This document shows positions 29,438 to 40,076 of a stretch of 55,421 nucleotides of DNA, piece after piece. Origin of the DNA: Arcobacteraceae bacterium (GTDB taxonomy: Bacteria > Campylobacterota > Campylobacteria > Campylobacterales > Arcobacteraceae); assembly GCA_021107755.1 (NCBI GenBank), contig JAIOSF010000029.1:1-55421 (forward strand), written 5' to 3'. Position 1 is the first letter of the stretch. Every line of letters starts with the position of its first letter. The position numbers and the translations under genes are program-made. Below the pieces are notes generated by a model. It saw nothing but the letters and a program-made list of their open reading frames with translations, did no database searches and was not told where the DNA came from.

Positions 29438-30460
29438 TTATTCTTCTGTTGTTTGTGTAGTTTCAAGTGATGTTACACCCATAGCTTCAAGTATTTTTGC
29501 TTCAATCTCTTTTGCTAGTTCAGGATTGTCTATTAAAAACTGTTTACTATTCTCTTTCCCTTGACCTATTTTACTATCGTTGTAACTAAACCAAGCACCA
29601 GCTTTATCAATAATATCCATTTTTACACCATAATCAATAAGTTCACCTGTTTTTGAAATACCTGAACCAAACATAATGTCAAATTCGACAACTTTAAAAG
29701 GAGGAGCAACTTTATTTTTTACAACTTTTACTTTTGTTCTATTTCCTATAACCTCTTCACCTTGTTTTAAAGAAGCGATTCTTCTAATATCAAGTCTTAC
29801 TGAACTATAAAATTTTAATGCATTTCCACCGGTAGTTGTTTCTGGACTTCCATATCCTGTCATACCAATTTTCATACGAATTTGGTTGATAAAGATAACT
29901 GTAGTATTCATTTTATGCATAATTCCAGTAATTTTTCTAAGTGCTTTAGACATCAGTCTAGCTTGAACACCAACTTGTTGATCATCCATATCTCCATCAA
30001 TCTCTACTTTTGGAGTAAGTGCAGCAACAGAATCTACAACAATTAAATCAACTGCTCCACTTCTTACAAGTGTTTCTAAAATTTCTAAAGCTTGTTCTCC
30101 ATAATCAGGTTGTGAAACTAGTAGATTGTCGATATCAACACCAAGGTTTTTTGCATAGGCTGTATCTAGTGCATGTTCCGCATCAATAAAAGCACAAACA
30201 CCACCTGATTTTTGACATTCTGCAATAGCATGAAGAGTTAAAGTAGTTTTACCTGAACTTTCAGGTCCATAAATTTCTACTACTCTTCCTTGTGGTAAAC
30301 CACCAACACCTAATCCTAAATCTAAACCTAATGAACCTGTACTAATTGCTTCCATCTCTACAACAGGTTTATCACCTAATCTAATTAATGTACCTTTTCC
30401 AAAAGCTTTATCCATCTGTTTTATAGCTAAGTCAAGTGCATTTTTTTGCTGATCATTCAT
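29438..30460 (-). CDS. recA: Recombinase A
   Basis: Strand-exchange and SOS co-protease. Walker [13 protein letters not shown], the [10 protein letters not shown] motif, [13 protein letters not shown] (Walker B) and INQIRMKIG with the L2 loop [14 protein letters not shown] are present. Length (340 aa) matches the Campylobacterota form. It lies divergent to eno across 150 bp. Confidence 0.98.
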   Translation of the reverse strand: MNDQQKNALDLAIKQMDKAFGKGTLIRLGDKPVVEMEAISTGSLGLDLGLGVGGLPQGRVVEIYGPESSGKTTLTLHAIAECQKSGGVCAFIDAEHALDTAYAKNLGVDIDNLLVSQPDYGEQALEILETLVRSGAVDLIVVDSVAALTPKVEIDGDMDDQQVGVQARLMSKALRKITGIMHKMNTTVIFINQIRMKIGMTGYGSPETTTGGNALKFYSSVRLDIRRIASLKQGEEVIGNRTKVKVVKNKVAPPFKVVEFDIMFGSGISKTGELIDYGVKMDIIDKAGAWFSYNDSKIGQGKENSKQFLIDNPELAKEIEAKILEAMGVTSLETTQTTEE

Positions 30461-30520
30461 TGTTTTTCCTCATTAAATATTTTATATGTAGAAGTATAGC
30501 AGTTTTTTTCTAAGTGTATA

Positions 30521-30547
30521 AAAAAAATTGCATTTTGCAATTTTTTT
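30521..30547. other. Terminator-like hairpin between recA and eno
   Basis: A-rich stem 30521-30532 pairs with 30536-30547 (12 bp, TTGCA/TGCAA core, 3-base loop) and is flanked by T runs. It lies midway between two divergent starts, about 60 nt from each, where a terminator is not expected. Confidence 0.5.
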
Positions 30548-30610
30548 ATTTTTAAGTAAAAATAGGATATCATAATATGTTAAAAATTATGATTAAAAGG
30601 AATATTATAA

Positions 30611-31888
<1,278 letters not shown>

Positions 31889-31901
31889 ATTATAAATATA
31901 G

Positions 31902-32141
31902 ATGTTAAGTAGTAATAAAAAGTTTATACTTCTATCAACTTTTTTAATATTGTTGACATTTATATTGGCTTATTATATAGCTAATTTACTTTTTTATGGT
32001 AAAAATTCTTATGAAGTTTACTCTAATTTAGAAAATAGAAAACTAAAATTGCAACAAGATATAAAAATGTTACAATATGAAAATGCAATGTTACAAAAAA
32101 AATATTTTGAACTTAAAAACTTGGAGCCTGAAGAATTATGA
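31902..32141 (+). CDS. FtsB/DivIC-like small divisome protein
   Basis: A 79-residue bitopic protein: transmembrane helix at about 8-31, then a coiled coil (residues ~38-72, heptad leucines) in the periplasm. This is the septum-formation-initiator layout (FtsB/DivIC). The sequence is too short and plain to name with certainty. It begins 14 nt after eno and its last codon overlaps the next gene by 4 bp, so translation is coupled. Confidence 0.7.
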   Translation: MLSSNKKFILLSTFLILLTFILAYYIANLLFYGKNSYEVYSNLENRKLKLQQDIKMLQYENAMLQKKYFELKNLEPEEL

Positions 32142-32788
32142 AAAAATTATTACTATTTGTATTTATAAGTTTATTAGCTATAAATTTAAGTGCTAGAATG
32201 AATCCTTTTGAGCCAACTGATACTTTTATTGAACAACAAAAAGAGTATGAGATGAAACAAAAGCAAGAGGAACAAAAGCAAATTGAGCTAGAACAGCAAA
32301 GAAAAATAGCACTATTAGCTCAACAAGAAGCAGAAGAAAAAGCTGAGCAGTTGCGATTAGAACAAGAGCAAGCAGCTCAACTAGAAAAACAACGACGACT
32401 TCAAGCGGAAAAAACAGCTCAAATGATTAAAGTTGTTGAAAAAAAAGAGGAAATAGTAGTACCTAAAGATAGTTACAAAATTTTACCTTTTGTAAATATA
32501 AAAGTCTCAGATGAAGAGATAGAGATATTTATTGATAAAAGATATAAACTTGTAAATCAAGATATTTTAGAAGAACAAAAAAAGTTTTTATTTGATTTTA
32601 GAGCAACAGAGAGTTTTTATACTATAAGAAAAGCTCTTAATAATAAGAGTTTTAAATCATTTGCTGTGGGAACACATATGGATAAGAAGTTTTTTCGAGT
32701 TGTGGTTGAGTTAACTGATACTGTTTCAAAATATAAAGAACATATCAATAGCAATACAAGTTATATAAAAATCAAAAAAATCAAATAA
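32138..32788 (+). CDS. Exported AMIN-like domain protein
   Basis: The signal peptide (1-18, ending LSA) is followed by a ~75-residue Glu/Gln/Lys coiled coil and a C-terminal domain (residues ~115-216). The latter's beta pattern (INIKVSDEEIEIFIDKRY, FFRVVVELTD) resembles AMIN domains that bind cell-wall material. It occupies the position of a periplasmic gene downstream of eno in Campylobacter. A function in envelope or division is likely, given the FtsB-like neighbour it overlaps. Confidence 0.6.
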   Translation: MKKLLLFVFISLLAINLSARMNPFEPTDTFIEQQKEYEMKQKQEEQKQIELEQQRKIALLAQQEAEEKAEQLRLEQEQAAQLEKQRRLQAEKTAQMIKVVEKKEEIVVPKDSYKILPFVNIKVSDEEIEIFIDKRYKLVNQDILEEQKKFLFDFRATESFYTIRKALNNKSFKSFAVGTHMDKKFFRVVVELTDTVSKYKEHINSNTSYIKIKKIK

Positions 32789-32827
32789 GATATACAACTA
32801 TTTTATATTATAGGGTACTAGAATATC

Positions 32828-33967
32828 CTATAATGTTTTTGATACTAACCTAATTAAAATCATGGAGATAATTACTTCAAATATAGCACTTAAAATAAAA
32901 GCATAATAGTAAAACTGACTTATACTTTGGTTTTGAAAAGCTAATGTTGCAACAGCTATTAGAAGAGTAAGTGGCATAGAGTGTGAAAGAGCTAAAAGTA
33001 TAGATTGTCTCAACCCAATATCTTTTACAAATAGCATAGAACTTATAACCCTTATAATAATCATACTAAATGTTATCATTAAAGCTGTATATATTAGGTT
33101 CTCCATAAAAAGAGATTCAAGTTGAAATGATGTTCCAACCCATACAAAAAAGATAGGTACAAGCCAACCAAAACCAAAATGCTCTAACTTGTGAGGTAGC
33201 TGTTTATTGTGTTCAAAAAATGTTTTGATAAATACCCCTGCAATAAATGCACCCAGTGCTACTTCTAAATGGAGATATAACATAACAGCAATCATAATAA
33301 AAAATATCCCCATAGATACCCTTACATCTTGCTCTTGATTGTCATCTTGTGGCATAAGATAGTTTTTTAGTTCGGGATACCACCAAATAAGATTATGAAA
33401 AAAGTTATAGAAGATAATCATAACTCCAAAAACTAATACAAGCTCTATAAGGGTACTATAGAACCTTCCACTTAACCCAAATTCTAGACCAGCACTTACA
33501 GCTGTTAAAACAATAATTGAGATAATTTCCCCTATAAGACCAACAGTAATAGCAAGATTCAACCATTCTCTATCTCCATACTCTTTTTTTAAAACAGCAA
33601 GTAAACCTATAGAGATAAGAGGAAGTGTAACTATAAATATTTTTGATAAATCAAATCCCCAACTAAAAAGAGCTGCAAACACATAAAGTAAAGTAGAATA
33701 TATAAGCCCCTTTTTTAACATATTAGGAGATATTTTTAAAAGTTGTTTTAGGTCAACCTCTAATCCAGCAAGAAACATTAGGTATAAAAATCCAAGTTCT
33801 GCTACAAGTGTAAAAAGATGATTTTTTTCAATAAGTGCTAAAGAAACAGCAACTGAGCCTAAAAATATTTCAATAGGAATTGTAGGTATTCTAATCAATT
33901 TTGCTATTAAAGGGGAGGCAAAAATAATTGCAGATAGAGTAATAATTATTGAAACTTCATTTGTCAT
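32828..33967 (-). CDS. Cation:proton antiporter, CPA2/Kef-type membrane domain
   Basis: A 379-residue polytopic membrane protein with about 10-12 hydrophobic segments. RIPTIPIEIFLGSVAVSLAL near the N-terminus, FLYLMFLAGLEVDLKQL and the unwound-helix-type GLIGEIISIIVLT fit Na+/H+ or K+/H+ antiporters of the CPA2 superfamily. There is no RCK/TrkA nucleotide domain, so it is the transporter core only. The ion is unknown. It starts 13 nt beyond bioB, on the same strand, and probably shares its transcript. Confidence 0.85.
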   Translation of the reverse strand: MTNEVSIIITLSAIIFASPLIAKLIRIPTIPIEIFLGSVAVSLALIEKNHLFTLVAELGFLYLMFLAGLEVDLKQLLKISPNMLKKGLIYSTLLYVFAALFSWGFDLSKIFIVTLPLISIGLLAVLKKEYGDREWLNLAITVGLIGEIISIIVLTAVSAGLEFGLSGRFYSTLIELVLVFGVMIIFYNFFHNLIWWYPELKNYLMPQDDNQEQDVRVSMGIFFIMIAVMLYLHLEVALGAFIAGVFIKTFFEHNKQLPHKLEHFGFGWLVPIFFVWVGTSFQLESLFMENLIYTALMITFSMIIIRVISSMLFVKDIGLRQSILLALSHSMPLTLLIAVATLAFQNQSISQFYYYAFILSAIFEVIISMILIRLVSKTL

Positions 33968-33980
33968 CGTATCTTTAACC

Positions 33981-34841
33981 TTATTGTGTACAGCTTGAAG
34001 CTATTTTGAATCCAAGATTTTCTAGTGATTGTAAATCTTGCGAAGCTTGATTTCCATTTGTTGTAAGATAATCACCAATAACAATTGAGTTTGCACCATA
34101 ATTAAATATATCATATTGTTGCTCTTTAAACATAAGTTCTCTTCCACCTGCAACCATGATTTTATGTGCATTAGGATTGTATTGTTTGGTTAGTTTAATT
34201 AGTTCAAAAGCTTCTTGCTTTGTTATACTATTTTCAACTATAGGTAATGCCTCATTTGGATGAAAAAAGTTTATAGGCACATTCATAGGTTCTAAAGATG
34301 CGATGGATTCTAACATAGAGATTCTATCCTCTTGAGTTTCCCCTAGACCAAAAATACCTCCACATACTAAATTAAGACCAGCTTCTTTTGCATTAAGACA
34401 AGTTTGATATCTTTCATCCCAACTATGTGTTGAAACAATTGTTGGATAAAACTCTTTTGAAGTTTCTAAGTTATGATTATAGTTATCTACACCAGCTTTT
34501 TTTAATTTTTGTAGTTGTTCCAAAGTTGCAGTACCGTTACAAGCGATTATTTTTAAACCTAAGTTTTCTTTTTTTACAGCAGTAGCAGCAGCACATACAA
34601 ATTCTAATCTTTCAGGTGTTAAACCTTTTCCTGCTGTTACAAGGCAAAACCCTATAGCTTTATTTACTCTTGCAGTTTTAGCTTCTGTAACAATTGTATC
34701 TATATCTTTTCTCTTATATCTTTGAATATCCGCTTTGTATTTTACACTTTGTGTACAGAACTTACAATCTTCATTACAAGTACCACTTTCGATATTTGAT
34801 ATAGCACATAGATATATTGTTTTATTATTTTTCATATTCAT
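33981..34841 (-). CDS. bioB: Biotin synthase
   Basis: Radical-SAM enzyme that inserts sulfur into dethiobiotin. The cluster motif is CNEDCKFC in the segment SGTCNEDCKFCTQS. Further matches are YNHNLETSKEFYP, GGIFGLGET and the NFFHPNEALP segment. At 286 aa it is shorter than E. coli BioB (346), a form found across Campylobacterota. It overlaps the phosphoesterase gene by 17 bp. bioA lies 8 kb away, so biotin genes are dispersed. Confidence 0.93.
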   Translation of the reverse strand: MNMKNNKTIYLCAISNIESGTCNEDCKFCTQSVKYKADIQRYKRKDIDTIVTEAKTARVNKAIGFCLVTAGKGLTPERLEFVCAAATAVKKENLGLKIIACNGTATLEQLQKLKKAGVDNYNHNLETSKEFYPTIVSTHSWDERYQTCLNAKEAGLNLVCGGIFGLGETQEDRISMLESIASLEPMNVPINFFHPNEALPIVENSITKQEAFELIKLTKQYNPNAHKIMVAGGRELMFKEQQYDIFNYGANSIVIGDYLTTNGNQASQDLQSLENLGFKIASSCTQ

Positions 34842-35337
34842 AAACTTTTGTTTCCCAAGTATTAGATTCAGGTTTTTTGTAATTATACTCTATTATATAT
34901 TTATCCTCTTTTATCTCTAAAAGTACACACTCCGTTAAGTTTTTATTTCTGGCACAAACTTCCCCTGGATTTATAAATAAAGTGTTATTTGTATATTGTT
35001 GTTCAAAGTTGTGTGTGTGACCAAATATTACTACATCACTATCAGGAGTGAGATAGTTTGGTATATGCATAAGTTTAAAAGTGACCTTTTTTATTTTAAA
35101 ATAGTAAGGCTCTTGATTTATATTATAATTATTTGAGTATTTAGTGAGATTATAGTCATTGTTTCCAAAAACACTTACATAGGTTAAACCAGAGTTTTTT
35201 AATATATCTAAATTTTCTTTTATCTCTAAATCACCAGCATGTACAAGGTATTGAGCCCCTTTTGATTTAAGCATCTCTATAGCTTGAGTAGTGAGTGTAG
35301 TTTTTTGATGTGAATCTGATAATAACGCAATCTTCAT
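34825..35337 (-). CDS. YfcE/MJ0936-type metallophosphoesterase
   Basis: A 170-residue calcineurin-like phosphoesterase. Metal ligands are visible in LLSDSHQK (start), VHAGDLE, VFGNNDYN (near 60), and VVIFGHTHNFE with NPGEVCARN. Homologues are cyclic nucleotide or general phosphodiesterases. The ATG at 35337 follows a minus-strand TATAAT (35345-35350) by 7 nt with no Shine-Dalgarno, so the message may be leaderless. Confidence 0.85.
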   Translation of the reverse strand: MKIALLSDSHQKTTLTTQAIEMLKSKGAQYLVHAGDLEIKENLDILKNSGLTYVSVFGNNDYNLTKYSNNYNINQEPYYFKIKKVTFKLMHIPNYLTPDSDVVIFGHTHNFEQQYTNNTLFINPGEVCARNKNLTECVLLEIKEDKYIIEYNYKKPESNTWETKVYEYEK

Positions 35338-35419
35338 GGGGAGGATTATAGCAGATTTAAATTCAAAGAAGCTATAATTGTCAAACTAAATTAATACAAA
35401 AAATACAAAAAGGTTTGAT

Positions 35420-35854
35420 ATGGAATGTGAAATGCCACAAGTAAATAGTAATAAAGAGGAGATAAGAGTAATTTTAGAGGATACAAAAACTATTGCTATA
35501 ATAGGATGCTCACCAAATAGTGAAAAAGCTAGTAATAAAGTGGCTGTTTATTTAAAAAATCATGGTTATACTATAATACCAGTCTATCCAAAAGAGGATA
35601 TGATACTTGGAGAAAAAGTGTATAAAAGTTTAAGTGATATTCCCAAAGATATTAAAATCGATATGGTAGATATATTTAGAAAACCAGATGTAATAGCCTC
35701 TGTTGTAGATGAGGCATTACAAAGAGGTGATGTGAAGTGTATTTGGACTCAGTTAGGATTAGTTCATAATCACGCAGCCACAAAAGCTAGAGATGCTGGC
35801 TTAAAAGTGGTACAAAATCATTGTACTAAGATAGAACATACAGCTTTATTTTAA
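35420..35854 (+). CDS. CoA-binding domain protein (YccU-like)
   Basis: 144 residues forming a Rossmann-type CoA-binding domain: IAIIGCSPNSEKASNKVAVYLKNHGY, IIPVYPKED, DMVDIFRKPD and WTQLGLVHNHAA are typical of the YccU family. The exact role is unknown; some relatives carry CoA or protect thiols. AAAGG lies upstream of the ATG. Its stop overlaps the converging kinase gene by 4 bp. Confidence 0.85.
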   Translation: MECEMPQVNSNKEEIRVILEDTKTIAIIGCSPNSEKASNKVAVYLKNHGYTIIPVYPKEDMILGEKVYKSLSDIPKDIKIDMVDIFRKPDVIASVVDEALQRGDVKCIWTQLGLVHNHAATKARDAGLKVVQNHCTKIEHTALF

Positions 35855-37140
35855 ATAGTACAAGTAGGATTACTTTGCAACTGTAAGGTTGCAATAGTAC
35901 CACTTATTCCATCAGTTCTATTTTTTAAAGAGATTGTACCACCTAGTGCTTCAGCAGCACTTTTTGCCAAAAATAGTCCAAGACCTGCACCCTTTTCATT
36001 TCCAATTCTTTTAAATGGTGCAAAAAGATCAATCGCCTCATCACAACCAATACCTTCATCAATAACTTCTATTTTAATTGATTGCTCATAAGGTGTAGTT
36101 CTAATTAAAATCTCTTTATTATTCGGGGTAAATTTAATAGCATTTTGAACAAAGTTTTGGATAATTTGTGTTAAAAGTGTTTGTTGAATAATTGTTGTGA
36201 AACTATCTATTTCTGTATGAAACTCTAAATTGATATTTTTTTCACAGGCTAAAAGTTTAAAGCTTTCCGCTTTTGTTTTAAGATAGTTGACAATATCAAG
36301 CTCTACAGGCTTTTCAAATTGGGCTCCCTCTTGTCTACCCATGTCAAGTATAGAAGTTATCATATGGTTCATCCCATCTATCTCTTCAAGATGTACTTTT
36401 AAAACCTCTTCATATTTTTCAGGCTCTCTTTTTTTCCGTAAGGTTACTTGGCTTTTTAGTTTCATAACTGCAAGTGGTGTTTTAAGCTCATGAGCAGCCC
36501 CAATAAAAAGCTCTTTTTGGTATTTTACATGATTTTCAATTCTTGTTGTAAGAGTATTAATAGAGTTCGCTAGTGGTATAAATTCTTGAGGCATCTTTTT
36601 TGTATCTATTTGCGTAAGAGAGTTTTCATTCATATTTGAGAGTTTATTAGTAATTCTTAAAATTGGGAATAGTAAAGTTTTAGACATAGCAAAAGCATAT
36701 ATAATAATCAAAATAAGACCACCAGTACCTAAAAATAATAAGTTACTAAATATTTTATTTAACATTTTATGGGAAGAATTTATATTTCTAGTTAATTTTA
36801 GGTATTGGTTAGTTTCTAAACTCATAGGGTATATTAATTCCATAAAATGGTTATTATCAATTTTATATTTTTTGTAGTTTAGTTTTGGAACGATAGAGAT
36901 AGTTACAACTTCAATTGTTGTATCATCATTAACTAATACTCGTAAATTATCGTGATCATTTGTTTTGTTTTGTGCAAGTGTAACAATAAGTTTGGCATCT
37001 TTTAAGAGCTCTTCAGAGATCTCTTCATAAATTGTAGCTTTTGTAAAACCATAAAAAATAAGGGATAATACAATAACAAAAAATGAAGTTGCAAATATAA
37101 GCTTCTGAGAGAATTGCTTATATATGCTTTTTGTATTCAT
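35851..37140 (-). CDS. Membrane sensor histidine kinase
   Basis: Two membrane helices (~15-34 and ~132-151) flank a ~95-residue periplasmic sensor. Then follow HAMP, the H box GAAHELKTPLAVMKLKSQV with H217, N box QNFVQNAIKFTPN and G box KGAGLGLFLAK. 429 aa, full length. It lies 4 nt after its response regulator gene, an evident operon. The stimulus is not apparent. Confidence 0.9.
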   Translation of the reverse strand: MNTKSIYKQFSQKLIFATSFFVIVLSLIFYGFTKATIYEEISEELLKDAKLIVTLAQNKTNDHDNLRVLVNDDTTIEVVTISIVPKLNYKKYKIDNNHFMELIYPMSLETNQYLKLTRNINSSHKMLNKIFSNLLFLGTGGLILIIIYAFAMSKTLLFPILRITNKLSNMNENSLTQIDTKKMPQEFIPLANSINTLTTRIENHVKYQKELFIGAAHELKTPLAVMKLKSQVTLRKKREPEKYEEVLKVHLEEIDGMNHMITSILDMGRQEGAQFEKPVELDIVNYLKTKAESFKLLACEKNINLEFHTEIDSFTTIIQQTLLTQIIQNFVQNAIKFTPNNKEILIRTTPYEQSIKIEVIDEGIGCDEAIDLFAPFKRIGNEKGAGLGLFLAKSAAEALGGTISLKNRTDGISGTIATLQLQSNPTCTI

Positions 37141-37144
37141 ATTT

Positions 37145-37828
37145 CTAGTTTTCTTCTTCTACTTTTGGAGGATAACAAAATCTGTAACCTCTTCTTCTAA
37201 TTGTTTCAATTGTAGCTATGTTTAATGGTTTATCCATTTTTTGTCGAATTTGGTTAATAGCAACTTCAATTACATTTGGAGTAACTAATTCTGGTTCTTC
37301 CCAGATTGCATCAAGTAATTGCTCTTTTGAAACAATTTGATCTCTATGTCGTGCTAAGTGTGTTAAAACTTCAAATGGTTTCCCTTTAAGTTCAATCTCA
37401 ACACCGTTGTACATGATTTTTTCTTCATCTGGGTTTATTGCTAAATCTTCAATTTTAATGATGTTTGTACCACCAAATCTTAATCTACACTCAATTCTTG
37501 CTAATAAAATATCAAAATCAAAAGGTTTTTTAATATAGTCATCAGCACCAGTTTTAAGAGCTTTTATCTCACTATCTTTGTCATCTCTTGCACTTACAAT
37601 TACAACTGATGTTCTACCACTTCTATTTTTTACAATTTTTGTTAACTCTAATCCATCACCATCTGGTAACATCCAATCAGTAAGAACTAAATCATAATTT
37701 CTAATCTCTATAAAATACTCTGCATCTTTAAAGTTTTCTGCTATATCAACTTGATATCCAAAGTCTTGTAGTCCCTCTTGTAATGTTCTATTTAATGTAC
37801 TTTCATCTTCTACTATTAAGATTCTCAT
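37145..37828 (-). CDS. OmpR-type response regulator
   Basis: Receiver domain with EDES (7-10), D51 as phospho-acceptor in LTDWMLPDGDG, and TGADDYIKKPFDFDIL. The winged helix follows, with KPFEVLTHLARHRDQIVSKEQLL and RRRGYRF. 227 aa. A long palindrome lies 28 nt upstream of its start, suggesting autoregulation. QseB/CpxR-type subfamily cannot be assigned. Confidence 0.92.
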   Translation of the reverse strand: MRILIVEDESTLNRTLQEGLQDFGYQVDIAENFKDAEYFIEIRNYDLVLTDWMLPDGDGLELTKIVKNRSGRTSVVIVSARDDKDSEIKALKTGADDYIKKPFDFDILLARIECRLRFGGTNIIKIEDLAINPDEEKIMYNGVEIELKGKPFEVLTHLARHRDQIVSKEQLLDAIWEEPELVTPNVIEVAINQIRQKMDKPLNIATIETIRRRGYRFCYPPKVEEEN

Positions 37829-37856
37829 GTAATTTTATCCTTTTGGTATTTGTATT

Positions 37857-37878
37857 GTTAACTTAAAGTTAAGTTAAC
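37857..37878. promoter_or_regulatory. 22-bp palindrome, candidate response-regulator operator
   Basis: GTTAACTTAA and TTAAGTTAAC form perfect 10-bp arms around a 2-bp centre. It sits upstream of the response regulator (start 37828) in the 275-bp region shared with peb4. Further TTAAGTTAA-like sequences occur near 37932-37945, around 37979 and around 38054. OmpR-type proteins often bind tandem repeats of this length. Confidence 0.45.
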
Positions 37879-38103
37879 TCTTAGTTTTAAAGGTTGGGAT
37901 TATAGCATAAAAAAAACAAAATTTAAAGAGTATTTAAGTTAAATTTTAAAATTTGTCATTCTTCGCGTAATTTCTTTGTTAATTTTAAGTAAATTTGAAT
38001 ATGAGGTTTACCTTATATTTATAGATATAATTAAAACTTCTAAATAGTGTTTAAATTAAGTTCTGATACAATAAAGCCTAAAAAATAAAAAAGGTTAATC
38101 AAT

Positions 38104-38928
38104 ATGTTAAAAAACAGCAAAAAAGTATTATTAAGTTTAGTTGCGGTGATTGCTATGACTAGTTCTGCATTAGCAGAAACAGATAAAGTGTATGCTACAG
38201 TAAATGGTATGGATGTTACTCAAAAAGATGTTGCAGCACTTCTTAGAGGTCAAAATGTAGAGTTCGAATCTTTACAAAAAGAGCAACAAAGACAGATACT
38301 TGATAATTTAATTGAGCAAAAGTTATTAGCCGATATGGCTTACAAATCAAAGATTTCAAAATCTACTGAATACAAAGAAGAGTTAGAAAGATTAAAGAAA
38401 TCTTTGGCATTTCAAATGTGGCTAAGAGATTTTAGTCAAAATGTTAAGATTGATGATAAAGAGGTTAAAAAGTTTTATGATGAAAATAAAGCGAAATTTA
38501 AAACACCTGATCAATTAAAAGCAAGCCATATTTTAGTAAAAACAGAACAAGAAGCAAAAGATATTATCAAAAAATTATCTAGTGCAAAAAAATTAAAAGA
38601 TGAGTTTACAGCATTAGCAAAAGAAAAATCAGTAGGACCATCAGGTTCTAATGGTGGTGAGTTAGGTTGGTTTACAAAAGAAAAAATGGTTCCAGAGTTT
38701 AGTACTGCAGCTCAAAAATTAGCAGTAGGTGCTATTACTAAAACACCTGTAAAAACAAATTATGGATATCATATTATTTATTTAGATGATAAAAAAGCTT
38801 CAGCAGTATTAGAATATGCTAAAGTAAAAGATAGACTAAAACAAGACTTGATACAGCAAAAATTTGCAAAAGATGCAAAAGAAGAAGCAGTTAAGTTAAA
38901 GAAAAAAGCTAAAATAGAATATAAATAA
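38104..38928 (+). CDS. peb4: Periplasmic parvulin-type peptidyl-prolyl isomerase (PEB4-like)
   Basis: Chaperone for exported and outer-membrane proteins. A signal peptide (1-24, cleavage after ALA) precedes a SurA-like N-domain (~28-120) and a PpiC domain (~132-230), with KASHILVKTEQEAKDI, GPSGSNGGELGWF and TNYGYHIIYLDD. A Lys-rich C-terminal helix completes the chain. The peb4-fba order is also found in Campylobacter jejuni. AAAAAGG precedes the start. Confidence 0.9.
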   Translation: MLKNSKKVLLSLVAVIAMTSSALAETDKVYATVNGMDVTQKDVAALLRGQNVEFESLQKEQQRQILDNLIEQKLLADMAYKSKISKSTEYKEELERLKKSLAFQMWLRDFSQNVKIDDKEVKKFYDENKAKFKTPDQLKASHILVKTEQEAKDIIKKLSSAKKLKDEFTALAKEKSVGPSGSNGGELGWFTKEKMVPEFSTAAQKLAVGAITKTPVKTNYGYHIIYLDDKKASAVLEYAKVKDRLKQDLIQQKFAKDAKEEAVKLKKKAKIEYK

Positions 38929-38941
38929 GAGGATAAATTAA

Positions 38942-40009
38942 ATGGCAGTATTAGATGTTGTAAAAGCTGGAGTATTGAGTGGTAGTGAAACGAAGAAGTT
39001 GTTTGATTATGCAAAGGAGAATAATTTTGCAATACCAGCTGTGAATATTGTAAATACAGACTCAATAAATGGGGTACTTGAAGCAGCAGCAAAAGTTAAT
39101 TCACCTATTATATTGCAGTTTTCAAATGGTGGTTCAACTTTCTTTGCGGGAAAAGGATGTAAACATCCAAATGCTTCAGCATTAGGCGCAATTAGTGGTG
39201 CTAAACATATCCATATGATGGCAGAAGCTTACGGTATACCAGTTGTTTTACATACTGATCATGCTGCAAGAAAACTATTACCTTGGATAGACAGTTTATT
39301 AGATGCTAGTGAGCAGCACTTTAAAGAAACAGGAAGACCTCTTTTTAGTTCTCATATGTTAGATTTGAGTGAAGAAACTTTAGAAGAGAATATTGATACA
39401 TGTGTAGAGTATTTTAAAAGAATGAATGCCATGGATATAATGATAGAGATAGAATTAGGTATCACAGGTGGGGAAGAAGATGGTGTAGATAACAGTGATA
39501 TTGATAATGCACTTTTATATACACAACCTAGTGAAGTTGATTATGCATTTACAAGATTAAGTGAAGTTGGAGAAAACTTTACGATTGCTGCTAGCTTTGG
39601 AAATGTGCATGGCGTATATAAACCAGGGAATGTAGTACTTACACCAAAAATACTTGATAACTCTCAAAAATATATCCAAGAGCAACATAACTTATCTGCT
39701 AAACCTGTAAATTTTGTGTTTCATGGTGGAAGTGGTTCTAGCTTAGAAGAGATAAGAGAAGCTATAGGGTATGGTGTTGTAAAAATGAACATCGACACAG
39801 ATACGCAATGGGCTTTTTGGGATGGAGTAAGAGGATTTGTAGCAGATAAATATGATTATTTACAAGGACAAATTGGAAATCCTGAAGGTGATGAGAAACC
39901 AAATAAAAAATATTATGATCCAAGAGTTTGGTTAAGAGCAGGACAGATGACACTTATTGCTAGGCTAGAAGTTGCATATAATGATTTAAATTGTATAGAT
40001 ACAAATTAA
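38942..40009 (+). CDS. fba: Fructose-bisphosphate aldolase, class II
   Basis: Zinc aldolase acting in glycolysis and gluconeogenesis. Zinc ligands and catalytic signatures are visible: VVLHTDHAARKLLPWID, MIEIELGITGGEEDGVDN, FGNVHGVYKPGNV and FHGGSGSS followed by KMNIDTDTQ. Length 355 aa fits class IIA. It follows peb4 by 13 nt and ends at a strong terminator. With the degraded fbp at the other end of the window, it is relevant to how this organism completes gluconeogenesis. Confidence 0.96.
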   Translation: MAVLDVVKAGVLSGSETKKLFDYAKENNFAIPAVNIVNTDSINGVLEAAAKVNSPIILQFSNGGSTFFAGKGCKHPNASALGAISGAKHIHMMAEAYGIPVVLHTDHAARKLLPWIDSLLDASEQHFKETGRPLFSSHMLDLSEETLEENIDTCVEYFKRMNAMDIMIEIELGITGGEEDGVDNSDIDNALLYTQPSEVDYAFTRLSEVGENFTIAASFGNVHGVYKPGNVVLTPKILDNSQKYIQEQHNLSAKPVNFVFHGGSGSSLEEIREAIGYGVVKMNIDTDTQWAFWDGVRGFVADKYDYLQGQIGNPEGDEKPNKKYYDPRVWLRAGQMTLIARLEVAYNDLNCIDTN

Positions 40010-40026
40010 CATATATTATTTTCATT

Positions 40027-40060
40027 AAAAAAGGGTAGCTAAATATAGCTACCCTTTTTT
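40027..40060. terminator. Bidirectional terminator between fba and the FTR-like gene
   Basis: A 15-bp perfect stem (core GGGTAGCTA/TAGCTACCC) with a 4-base loop, flanked by A6 and T8 tracts. It can end both converging genes. Confidence 0.92.
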
Positions 40061-40076
40061 TTATTAGAGAAGTTTT

